Position numbers and translations under genes: made by a program. Positions 1-6,290 of a stretch of DNA of 6,475 nucleotides are shown one piece after another. Source of the stretch: an uncultured Chlorobiaceae bacterium (GTDB lineage Bacteria; Bacteroidota; Chlorobiia; Chlorobiales; Chlorobiaceae); the NCBI GenBank assembly GCA_903838095.1, contig CAILXE010000062.1, forward strand, positions 1 to 6,475, in the 5' to 3' direction. The notes below the pieces were generated by a model. It saw only the letters and a program-made list of their open reading frames with translations, was not told where the DNA came from and did no database searches. Position 1 is the first letter of the stretch. The number at the start of each line of letters is the position of its first letter.

Positions 1-825
1 ACCATGGATATCGGCCCAATGGGGTTCGGCGGAAAAACCACCCTCTTCGGCTGCAAAATCGGCAAATCGCATCGTGTTCCTGCAAGCTTTTTTGTTTCGG
101 TAGCTTACAACTGCTGGGCATACCGCAGGCTTGGCGTCCTGCTTGATCCATCCACAGGCTCAATTGAGCGCTGGTACTACAGAGATGCCGACGAGATCAA
201 ACGCATGGCCAAAGGCGAAGGGATGCCACTGACCGGAAAAGAGGTGGTTCTGCAGGCGCCGGTTACCGAAGAACAGGTACGCAGCCTGAAGGTTGGAGAT
301 GTTGTGCTGGTCAACGGAACCATGCACACCGGCAGAGACGCGTTCCACCACTACATTATGCACCACGATCTACCGGCAGGTCTTGATACAACCGGCGGAG
401 TTCTCTTCCATTGCGGACCGGTTATCATGAAAAACGAGGATGGCAGCTATCGGGTGACCGCTGCCGGCCCGACCACGTCGATTCGTGAAGAGCCATTCCA
501 GGCTGATGTTATCAAAAAACTTGGTTTGAGAGCTATTATCGGCAAAGGCGGCATGGGCCCGAAAACCCTCAAGGGGTTGCAGGAACACGGAGCCGTTTAC
601 CTCAATGCTATCGGAGGTGCGGCGCAGTATTATGCCCGTTGCATTACAAAAGTGACCGGCGTTGATTTTCTTGAAGAGATGGGTGTCCCCGAAGCCATGT
701 GGCATCTTGAGGTCAGTTCATTCCCGGCTATTGTCACCATGGATGCACATGGCAACAGCCTGCACAGTTTGGTAGAAGAGGAGTCGTTCCGTCAACTTGG
801 CACTTTTGCCAGCGAGACGCACTGA
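1..825 (+). CDS. fumA: Class I (iron-sulfur) fumarate hydratase, single-chain, 5'-truncated by window edge
   Basis: Cytosolic enzyme interconverting fumarate and malate with a [4Fe-4S] cluster. The frame is open from base 1, so the ATG at base 4 is probably internal; about 274 C-terminal residues are present. Counting from that ATG, residues 1-48 are the end of the alpha (Fumerase) domain, with GPMGFGGKTT and an NCWAYRR segment. By alignment from memory, Cys37 matches the third cluster cysteine of E. coli FumA. Residues about 80-265 are the beta (Fumerase_C) domain, with HTGRDAFHHYI, GPTTSIR, IIGKGGMG and NAIGGAAQYYA. Alpha and beta regions are continuous, so this is the fused form rather than a two-subunit enzyme. 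The carboxyltransferase gene follows after 51 bases on the same strand, suggesting co-transcription. Tartrate dehydratase is a related possibility, but that enzyme is usually two subunits. The gene symbol is generic. Confidence 0.9.
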   Translation, partial: TMDIGPMGFGGKTTLFGCKIGKSHRVPASFFVSVAYNCWAYRRLGVLLDPSTGSIERWYYRDADEIKRMAKGEGMPLTGKEVVLQAPVTEEQVRSLKVGDVVLVNGTMHTGRDAFHHYIMHHDLPAGLDTTGGVLFHCGPVIMKNEDGSYRVTAAGPTTSIREEPFQADVIKKLGLRAIIGKGGMGPKTLKGLQEHGAVYLNAIGGAAQYYARCITKVTGVDFLEEMGVPEAMWHLEVSSFPAIVTMDAHGNSLHSLVEEESFRQLGTFASETH

Positions 826-876
826 TCCCTTTTTTTTGCTGGTCGTCATGCTCATTTAAATGAAAAGAGAAAGTTT

Positions 877-2808
877 ATGAAAAAGATAAGATTTATGGAC
901 GTCTCTTTCCGGGACGGCTTTCAGTCATGTTTTGGCGCCAGGGTAAAAACAGAAGATTTTCTGCCAGCCCTGGAGGCAGCCGTTCACGCAGGCACCGACA
1001 ACTTTGAAATAGGAGGTGGAGCCCGCTTTCAGAGTCTCTACTTCTATTGCGAAGAGGACGCTTTTAGCATGATGGATACTGCCCGCAAGATTGTAGGGCC
1101 CGATATCAACCTCCAGACACTGTCACGAGGCGCCAATGTTGTTGGTCTTGTGTCACAGTCGCGGGATATTATCGATCTTCATGCCCGTCTCTTTAAAAAG
1201 CATGGCATAACGACCATCAGGAACTTTGATGCCCTGATGGACGTCCGCAACCTCTCTTATTCTGGTCAATGTATTCATGATGCAGGGCTCAAGCACCAGG
1301 TTGTTGTTGCACTGATGGGGCTTCCTCCCGGATTGACCGAGACCTACTGCCACACCCCGCAGTTTTACCTCGACAAGCTGAAAGAGATTCTTGATGCCGA
1401 AATTCCTTTCGACAGTGTCGCCTTCAAGGACGCTTCAGGCACAACCACTCCTGCGGTTGTTCATGAGACCATCAAGGGCGCAAGAAAGATGCTGCCCGAG
1501 GGGACAATAATCCAGTTTCATACGCACGACACTGCCGGAATGGGCGTGGCCTGCAACTTTGCAGCCATAACCGGTGGAGCTGATATTATTGATCTCTCCA
1601 TGGCTCCTGTCAGCGGAGGAACCGCTGAAGTTGATATCCTCACCATGTGGCAGCGGCTTCGAGGCACCGAATACACCCTCGACATCGATCAGGAAAAATA
1701 CCTTGAAGTGGAGGCGCTCTTTATCGATCAGATGTATAAATACTACATGCCGCCCGAAGCGACAGCGGTCAATCCGGTGATCTCATTCTCACCCATGCCC
1801 GGCGGCGCACTTACCGCCAATACCCAGATGATGCGCGACAACAACACGCTTCACCTCTTTCCCCAAGTGATCAATAATATGCGGGAAGTGGTGGTCAAGG
1901 GCGGTTTTGGCGCCTCGGTCACTCCTGTATCACAGTTCTATTTCCAGCAGGCATTTGCCAATACCGTTCAGGGTCACTGGAAAAAAATCACCGATGGATA
2001 CGGCAAAATGGTGCTTGGCTACTTTGGCAAAACCCCGGCCCGTCCTGACGAAGAGGTTGTTCGGCTTGCTTCAGAACAGCTTGGCCTTGCCCCAACGGCT
2101 GAAGATGTGCACGACATCAACGACCGGAACCCTGAACTTGGCGTAGCCTATAACAAGTCGCTGCTTCAGAAAGCTCATATTCCGCAGACAGATGAAAACA
2201 TTTTTATTGCGGCAACCTGTGGCGCCAAAGGCATTGCATTCCTTCAGGGAGATTGCTCAACCGGCATTCGTTACAAAGCCGATATAGCCGTTGAAATAAA
2301 GGCAACACCAAGAGCAGAGGTGGTGGCAGCATACCACGAAGCACACAAGCATGATATTCACCAGAAAGAGGTGAACCACCGTCTTGAAGAGCTGTTTTCC
2401 AAACTGCCATCCTCATCGCCAGCTCCGGTTCAATCGGCATCAAAAGTTATCTCGATGGTCGGAAACTTTACCGTTTTCGTTGATGGAGCCCCTTATACCG
2501 TCTCCTTTGCCGAGGGTTCTGCGATCAATCCACAATCAGTTGCTGCTCCACCAGTGGCAGAGGCTGATTCTGCTCCTGTTCCTCAGCCTCACGCAGGCAC
2601 TCCCGTACCCGCCGTGATGCCTGGTAATGTTTTCTCAATTTCCGTCAAAGTTGGTGATGAGGTCAAAGAGGGAGAAGAGGTTGCCGTTATTGAGGCCATG
2701 AAGATGGAGACCCCTGTCAAAGCCCCTTGTTCAGGAAGAATCCTCTCCATCACCGTAGCCAAAGGTGATCCCGTTGGCATGGGTGAAATTATGATGACCA
2801 TCGAGTAA
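877..2808 (+). CDS. pycB: Pyruvate carboxylase subunit B / oxaloacetate decarboxylase alpha-type carboxyltransferase with biotinyl domain
   Basis: Complete 643-residue biotin-dependent carboxyltransferase that moves a carboxyl group between biotin and pyruvate/oxaloacetate. Residues 1-260 form the HMGL-like TIM barrel, about 285-480 the PYC_OADA region, about 511-578 a Pro/Ala/Ser-rich swinging linker, and 580-643 the biotinyl domain with EAMKMET (biotin on Lys609). Aligned by motif to known pyruvate carboxylases, the active site looks complete: Asp13 and Gln16 in RDGFQS, Arg84 in SRGAN, carbamylated Lys184 in FKDASG, metal ligands His215 and His217 in HTHDT, and Thr349 in VTPVSQ. The ATG is preceded by an AGAGAAAG purine stretch, a weak ribosome site. 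The biotin carboxylase subunit and the membrane subunits of the sodium-pump decarboxylase are not in this window, so direction of catalysis is not proven. Beside fumarase, an anaplerotic pyruvate carboxylase role is favoured. Confidence 0.9.
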   Translation: MKKIRFMDVSFRDGFQSCFGARVKTEDFLPALEAAVHAGTDNFEIGGGARFQSLYFYCEEDAFSMMDTARKIVGPDINLQTLSRGANVVGLVSQSRDIIDLHARLFKKHGITTIRNFDALMDVRNLSYSGQCIHDAGLKHQVVVALMGLPPGLTETYCHTPQFYLDKLKEILDAEIPFDSVAFKDASGTTTPAVVHETIKGARKMLPEGTIIQFHTHDTAGMGVACNFAAITGGADIIDLSMAPVSGGTAEVDILTMWQRLRGTEYTLDIDQEKYLEVEALFIDQMYKYYMPPEATAVNPVISFSPMPGGALTANTQMMRDNNTLHLFPQVINNMREVVVKGGFGASVTPVSQFYFQQAFANTVQGHWKKITDGYGKMVLGYFGKTPARPDEEVVRLASEQLGLAPTAEDVHDINDRNPELGVAYNKSLLQKAHIPQTDENIFIAATCGAKGIAFLQGDCSTGIRYKADIAVEIKATPRAEVVAAYHEAHKHDIHQKEVNHRLEELFSKLPSSSPAPVQSASKVISMVGNFTVFVDGAPYTVSFAEGSAINPQSVAAPPVAEADSAPVPQPHAGTPVPAVMPGNVFSISVKVGDEVKEGEEVAVIEAMKMETPVKAPCSGRILSITVAKGDPVGMGEIMMTIE

Positions 2809-2822
2809 AGACGTTTGCTCAC

Positions 2823-2852
2823 TTCTGTCCCGTGATGAAAAGCGGGGCAGGA
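2823..2852. terminator. Imperfect hairpin between convergent genes, possible terminator
   Basis: TTCTGTCCCG (2823-2832) can pair with CGGGGCAGGA (2843-2852), giving a 10-bp stem with two G-T wobbles and a 10-base loop. It lies 15 bases after the pycB stop and 40 bases beyond the stop of the convergent ATPase gene. Neither side has an immediate T-run (the closest on the + strand is CTCTTTTA near 2865), so it is not a textbook intrinsic terminator. Position is the main argument. Confidence 0.35.
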
Positions 2853-2891
2853 TGGGGATGGAATCTCTTTTATCCACCACTCGTGATGAGT

Positions 2892-4412
2892 TCAGATCTT
2901 TTCCCACTCAAACTTGCTGACGTTTCTTGCTTTGGGATCAAAAACGATGCCAATCAGGTAGCGTTCGCCGCTGTATTTCTCGTAATATCTCATAGTTTTG
3001 ATCTGCTCAAGCGGCTCTGTGTCGGTCACCTTGAACTCAAACAGCAAGGTTCTCCCTTCGGCCTTCAGTGTCAGGTCAATTCTGCCCTTGTTGCTCACAT
3101 CTTCGGCGATGATATCGACACCGAGACTGGCAAAATAAGCATAGAGCACGCTGGCGTAAAAGCCCTCATACCTCTCGATATCGTTGTTGGTGAAATTATT
3201 GTAGGCGATACTCGAAAAAAGGCGACGGATAACGGGTTCCAGACTCCCAACATCCCCGGCGTTGATCAAATTGAGCAGCTCATGGCGGATTGGCTCCTTT
3301 TGTGAACCGCTGGCCATCATCGACTGCAAAATAGAGTTGTTAAAACTGATCTGTACCTCTTTGTTCGGAAATCCCAACTCGTAGCCAACTCCCATGCCCA
3401 AATCCATCAGGCGCGTGATGGTCAAATATCCGGTCTGAAACATAATCGTTTCCAGATTGAGCGCTTCAATGTCAAAGCTGTTGACCAGAGAGTCATCAGC
3501 CTTCAATCCATTAAAATTGGGGATAAAATAGTTGTTCTTTTTTATGAGTTCAATCAGAAAACGGGGTGTTCCTGTCTCGAACCAATAGTTTTTGAACATC
3601 TTTTGGTTCTTGATGAAGAGCAGAATATCATAAGGGTTATAGACTTTCTCACCCAAAAAGTTATACCCGTTGTACCACCGCTTGACCTTTTCCATGTCCA
3701 CACCCTCCAGATAAGGAGCAAAAGCGGTCTCCACATCAAGCTGGGTGTAGCCGCAGACGGCGCCATAGTCGGGATTGAGGCTTATATCTTCGAGATTGTT
3801 CAGGCCGCTGAAGAGCGACACTTTGGAGAACTTGCTCACCCCGGTGAGGAAGGTAAAGCGCAGATATTCGTCGTTCTCCTTGATTTTTGTATAAAAGTCG
3901 CGCATTCCATCCCGTATGGCAAGCGCTTCAGGGATATTTTCAATATTGTCTAAAATTGGCTTGTCGTACTCATCAACAAGAATGACAACCTTCTGCTGAT
4001 ATTTCTCGGATGCTTTTTTGATTAATTCTGCAAAATAGTATTGTGCTTTTGACTTGTTTTCACACTTCAGCCCAAGTCGCTCCTCGTTGGATTTGAGTAT
4101 GTGCAGCAAATCCTCCTCAAGATCGGCTGTTGAGTGAACTCCGCCACTGAAACTTATCTTGATGACTGGCCAGCTCTCCTCCCAGGTCCACTGCTCCTCA
4201 ATCAAAAGTCCACGGAAAAGCTCCCGTTTTCCCTCGAAAATATTTTTCAGCGTATCAAGAAACAGGCTTTTGCCGAAACGGCGTGGTCGCGACAGAAAGA
4301 CATAGCGATAATTGTCAATCAATCTCCGTGCAATCTCCGTTTTGTCGATGTAGAGATAATCACCCTCGATGATTGTCCTGAAGGTCTGTATTCCTACTGG
4401 CAGCTTTTGCAT
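2892..4412 (-). CDS. AAA-ATPase-like protein with C-terminal PD-(D/E)XK nuclease-like domain
   Basis: 506-residue protein of the AAA-ATPase_like plus PDDEXK_9 type (DUF1703-like), recognised by motif and layout. The N-terminus has YIDKTE followed by a divergent Walker A, RPRRFGKS (about residues 42-49). Walker B is VVILVDEYDKP (142-152), and FLTGVSKFS (about 188-196) is a sensor-like segment. The C-terminal nuclease-like core shows GRIDL (Asp446), then FEFK (Glu459, Lys461), then QIKTMRYYEKY, matching the D-ExK-Q/Y pattern. All expected acidic and lysine residues are present, so nuclease activity is possible but not shown. The family's role is not established; members occur in many near-copies in some Bacteroidetes and Chlorobi genomes and may be linked to mobile DNA or genome conflict (inference). 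A TTG at 4421 would extend it by three residues, but GAGG sits 9 bases before the ATG at 4412 and directly abuts the TTG, so ATG is chosen. No signal peptide or membrane segment is evident. Confidence 0.88.
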   Translation of the reverse strand: MQKLPVGIQTFRTIIEGDYLYIDKTEIARRLIDNYRYVFLSRPRRFGKSLFLDTLKNIFEGKRELFRGLLIEEQWTWEESWPVIKISFSGGVHSTADLEEDLLHILKSNEERLGLKCENKSKAQYYFAELIKKASEKYQQKVVILVDEYDKPILDNIENIPEALAIRDGMRDFYTKIKENDEYLRFTFLTGVSKFSKVSLFSGLNNLEDISLNPDYGAVCGYTQLDVETAFAPYLEGVDMEKVKRWYNGYNFLGEKVYNPYDILLFIKNQKMFKNYWFETGTPRFLIELIKKNNYFIPNFNGLKADDSLVNSFDIEALNLETIMFQTGYLTITRLMDLGMGVGYELGFPNKEVQISFNNSILQSMMASGSQKEPIRHELLNLINAGDVGSLEPVIRRLFSSIAYNNFTNNDIERYEGFYASVLYAYFASLGVDIIAEDVSNKGRIDLTLKAEGRTLLFEFKVTDTEPLEQIKTMRYYEKYSGERYLIGIVFDPKARNVSKFEWEKI

Positions 4413-4421
4413 GGCACTCAA

Positions 4422-4425
4422 CCTC
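4422..4425 (-). promoter_or_regulatory. Ribosome binding site deciding the start of the minus-strand ATPase gene
   Basis: CCTC on the + strand reads GAGG on the minus strand. It is 9 bases before the ATG at 4412 and 0 bases before the alternative TTG at 4421. Only the ATG has usable spacing. Confidence 0.6.
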
Positions 4426-4517
4426 GATGTGAAACGTTAACCATCATGAGTATCGATTTTGATTTTCATCAATGGATCGGTTTGCGGAATATCTCCAGCG
4501 AATATACACAGAAAGCG

Positions 4518-4531
4518 ATTGCATCTGCAAT
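4518..4531. repeat. Inverted repeat ATTGCA-TC-TGCAAT
   Basis: Two perfect 6-bp arms separated by two bases, in the divergent intergenic region. The size suits a dimeric regulator's operator, but it is a single copy and could be chance. Confidence 0.3.
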
Positions 4532-4675
4532 GGTGTCTCTGGTTCATCAATTCGTTGTTCTCTGCAAAAATCTGCTTGGCCATGCAACTTCTTGCCGCCA
4601 GCGCATCAGTTCTGTATCAGTGTTGAACGGAATGCCGCAATAATCGGGCATAGCGATAATTATACTGGCATTATT

Positions 4676-4711
4676 GTATAATTGTGTATAACTTAGTATA
4701 AGTATGTATAA
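4676..4711 (+). promoter_or_regulatory. Four phased GTATAA hexamers, with a candidate -10 box, upstream of the ATPase gene
   Basis: GTATAA begins at 4676, 4686, 4696 and 4706, exactly one helical turn apart, and a reversed copy (TTATAC) lies at 4660-4665. The first forward copy contains a perfect TATAAT (4677-4682) that could serve as the -10 box for the gene starting at 4735. No good -35 box is seen 16-18 bp upstream, which would fit an activator-dependent promoter. The hexamers could instead be an array of protein-binding sites. The periodicity is directly visible; the function is inferred. Confidence 0.5.
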
Positions 4712-4724
4712 ATCTCAATAAATC

Positions 4725-4728
4725 AGGA
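4725..4728 (+). promoter_or_regulatory. Ribosome binding site deciding the start of the plus-strand ATPase gene
   Basis: AGGA lies 6 bases before the ATG at 4735. A TTG two codons earlier (4729) abuts the AGGA and therefore lacks usable spacing, so ATG 4735 is preferred. Confidence 0.65.
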
Positions 4729-4734
4729 TTGTCA

Positions 4735-5922
4735 ATGGATGCTATCAGAAATCCCTTCTCTCCCGGCGCAGGCTCTCCTCCTCCGGAACTGGCAGGACGT
4801 GACGCTATCCTGGAGCAGGCCGCCGTTCTTTTAGGGCGAGTTCGTCGCAAGCGGCCTGAGAAAAGCATTTTGATGACAGGACTTCGTGGTGTCGGCAAAA
4901 CGGTTTTGCTGAATCAAATTGAGCGGATGGCCCTTCATGATGGATATCGAACTCTTTTTCTTGAAGCGCAGGAGAGCAAGTCATTAGTATTGCTCCTTGT
5001 GCCACAGTTGCGCAGGCTTCTTTTTGATCTCGACAGAGTGACTGGAAATGGCGAAAAAGTCCGTCGGGCACTTGCTGTGCTGAAAAGCTTTATTGGCGGA
5101 GTAAAGGTATCTTTGGGGGATGTTGAGATTGGCCTGGATATTGATCCTGAAAAGGGGAGCGCTGACAGTGGAGACCTGGAGGTTGATCTTTCGAGCCTTT
5201 TTGTGGCGGTAGGTGAAGCTGCCGAGGAACGCAGGAGTGCTGTGGCTATTCTGATTGACGAAATCCAGTACCTTTCTTCCTCGGAGTTGAATGCAATAAT
5301 TATGGCCATGCTCAAAATGCAGCAACGCCAACTGCCTGTTGTGCTTGTCGCTGCAGGTCTCCCAATTCTGCCAGGGCTTGCCGGTGAAGCAAAATCCTAT
5401 GCAGAACGGCTCTTCAATTTTCCTGATATCGGAGCGCTCAATGAGCAGGATGCAGCCAAAGCGCTTCAGGAACCAGTTGTTGACGCCGGGGTCTCATTTG
5501 ACGCTGAAGCCCTTCACGAAATTTTCCGCCTGACCAAAGGCTATCCCTATTTTCTTCAGGAGTGGGGGTATCAGGTGTGGAACCAGGCCGAAAGCTCACC
5601 CATTACACTGTCGGTTGTCCAACAGACAACATTGATCGTTATCAACCGTCTGGATGAGAACTTTTTTCAAGTACGCTTTAATCGGCTTACCGATCGTGAA
5701 AAAAAATACCTGCGGGCAATGGCCGAGATTGGGCCCGGCCCCTATCGCAGCGCCGACATTTCCACAGCTCTCGGTGTCGAAATTACAGCGCTCAGCTCTG
5801 TGCGTTCTGGGCTGATTAAAAAGGGGATGATCTACAGTTCTTCGCATGGGGTGATGGCCTTCACGGTACCTCTTTTCAATGAGTTCATGCGCCGGGCTAT
5901 GCCGGATGGGGATGGGGTGTGA
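4735..5922 (+). CDS. Orc1/Cdc6- or STAND-like P-loop ATPase with C-terminal winged helix
   Basis: 395-residue ATP-binding protein starting MDAIRNPFSP, followed by the ELAGRD entry motif common in ATPase_2/Arch_ATPase and Orc1-like families. Walker A is GLRGVGKT (49-56) and Walker B is VAILIDEIQYL (170-180). VVLVAAGLP (202-210) fits sensor 1, YAERLF (222-227) carries a candidate arginine finger or sensor, and KGYPYFLQ (268-275) is a lid signature typical of these ATPases. Residues about 317-388, opening LTDREKKYLRAMA, look like a winged helix-turn-helix, suggesting DNA or partner binding. An acidic, glycine-rich insert at about 120-155 (SLGDVEIGLDIDPEKGS) separates the strand after Walker A from Walker B. 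No effector or nuclease domain is fused. The gene is divergent from the ATPase/nuclease gene and stands 143 bases before the toxin-antitoxin operon. Its cellular role is unknown; a regulatory or DNA-associated ATPase is the best general guess. Confidence 0.85.
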   Translation: MDAIRNPFSPGAGSPPPELAGRDAILEQAAVLLGRVRRKRPEKSILMTGLRGVGKTVLLNQIERMALHDGYRTLFLEAQESKSLVLLLVPQLRRLLFDLDRVTGNGEKVRRALAVLKSFIGGVKVSLGDVEIGLDIDPEKGSADSGDLEVDLSSLFVAVGEAAEERRSAVAILIDEIQYLSSSELNAIIMAMLKMQQRQLPVVLVAAGLPILPGLAGEAKSYAERLFNFPDIGALNEQDAAKALQEPVVDAGVSFDAEALHEIFRLTKGYPYFLQEWGYQVWNQAESSPITLSVVQQTTLIVINRLDENFFQVRFNRLTDREKKYLRAMAEIGPGPYRSADISTALGVEITALSSVRSGLIKKGMIYSSSHGVMAFTVPLFNEFMRRAMPDGDGV

Positions 5923-5938
5923 GGCTGCCCTGTTTTTT
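5913..5938 (+). terminator. Weak candidate intrinsic terminator after the ATPase gene
   Basis: GGG (5915-5917) can pair with CCC (5928-5930), extended by G-T wobbles on both sides, and six T residues follow at 5933-5938. The stem overlaps the stop codon and has only three G-C pairs, so its strength is doubtful. The T-run and position support the call. Confidence 0.35.
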
Positions 5939-6020
5939 ATATTATTACATTTACAGATACAAAAAAAAAATAATTTTCATGTAATTAAGAAGAAGAAAAA
6001 TGAATAATATACTGGGTATA

Positions 6021-6058
6021 AATTTTTGATATTTGGTTTGGCGTTTGAATTTTTGATA
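6021..6058 (+). repeat. 11-bp direct repeat upstream of the antitoxin gene
   Basis: AATTTTTGATA occurs exactly at 6021-6031 and 6048-6058, 27 bases apart start to start, just before the antitoxin start. Type II antitoxins commonly repress their own operon through repeated sites near the promoter, so these are candidate operator half-sites. The area is very AT-rich, which raises the chance of coincidence. Confidence 0.45.
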
Positions 6059-6067
6059 ATCGATTAT
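6056..6067. promoter_or_regulatory. Perfect 12-bp palindrome across the antitoxin start codon, candidate operator
   Basis: ATAATCGATTAT is its own reverse complement and includes the first two bases of the antitoxin ATG (6066-6068). It also overlaps a -10-like GATAAT (6055-6060) that has a weak TTGGTT 16 bases upstream (6033-6038). A site here could block transcription or initiation. If GATAAT is the real -10 box, the transcript would be nearly leaderless, which would fit the lack of a Shine-Dalgarno sequence. Confidence 0.45.
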
Positions 6068-6290
6068 GAGTAACTTATTAGCGATTAAGCGAGAGGTTAT
6101 GGCGTTACCGGTTGAAGCTCGTGCTGAACTTGCCGAGTATCTTTTATCTACTCTTGATGAACTGGCAGGGGAAGAGATTGAGTCTTTGTGGGTTGAAGAG
6201 GCTGAACGGAGGTATCAGGCATATCTTGAAGGGCGTATTATTGGACGTCCTGCCGCAATGGTTCTTCAGGAAGCACGTGAACGACTTTAA
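6066..6290 (+). CDS. Putative addiction module antitoxin (CHP02574-like), 74 residues
   Basis: Small acidic, helical protein of the putative addiction-module component family. Recognisable are the N-terminal helix ending in the ALPVEARAELAEYLL segment (residues 13-27), the STLDEL turn, and LWVEEAERRYQAYLEG (41-56), the LW-x-E-E/RR pattern of this antitoxin family. The length is normal. It is expected to bind and neutralise the ParE-like toxin encoded immediately downstream and to repress the operon. The ATG at 6066 gives the usual family N-terminus but has no Shine-Dalgarno sequence. A second ATG at 6099 has GAGAGG only two bases before it and would remove 11 residues, so 6066 is preferred. 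The stop codon overlaps the toxin start by one base. Confidence 0.85.
   Translation: MSNLLAIKREVMALPVEARAELAEYLLSTLDELAGEEIESLWVEEAERRYQAYLEGRIIGRPAAMVLQEARERL

Larger units (their letters stand above)
4413..4734. other. 322-base divergent intergenic region without a convincing intact gene
   Basis: This lies between the two divergent ATPase genes and should hold both promoters. Short open frames exist, for example 66 codons from the ATG at 4446 on the + strand and 34 codons at 4547-4651 on the minus strand. None has a ribosome site or a recognisable protein motif. The visible structure is TTGAT-4-ATCAA at 4459-4472, ATTGCA-2-TGCAAT at 4518-4531, TTATAC-10-GTATAA at 4660-4681, and the phased GTATAA array at 4676-4711. 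The last 75 bases are much more AT-rich than the rest. Confidence 0.6.

Noticed and set aside
826..842. T-rich stretch after the fumarase stop as an intrinsic terminator
   Set aside because: Eight T residues are present, but no stable hairpin precedes them, and the next gene follows within 51 bases on the same strand.
2832..3305. 157-codon plus-strand open frame
   Set aside because: It lies antisense inside the C-terminal nuclease-like coding region, has no ribosome site, and shows no recognisable motif.
3603..3953. 116-codon plus-strand open frame
   Set aside because: It is entirely antisense to the well-supported ATPase/nuclease gene, so it is a shadow frame.
4134..4643. 169-codon plus-strand open frame, including a 66-codon part from the ATG at 4446
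   Set aside because: The first half is antisense to the N-terminus of the minus-strand ATPase. The remainder has no Shine-Dalgarno sequence and no family resemblance.
4676..4711. GTATAA series as a CRISPR array
   Set aside because: Units are 10 bp with no spacer structure, far below CRISPR repeat and spacer lengths, and no cas gene is present.
4730..4735. TTGACA on the minus strand as a -35 box for the minus-strand ATPase gene
   Set aside because: The hexamer is perfect, but at 17 bp the -10 position reads only TTTATA, it overlaps the opposite gene's start codon, and it would make a leader of about 300 bases. It cannot be supported alone.
4935..5331. Two minus-strand frames of 115-126 codons
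   Set aside because: They are antisense to the Walker A to Walker B region of the plus-strand ATPase, with low-complexity Ser/Arg-rich content typical of shadow frames.
6000..6029. Nine-codon frame MNNILGINF upstream of the antitoxin as a leader peptide
   Set aside because: It has only a generic purine stretch before it, and such short frames are expected by chance in AT-rich DNA.
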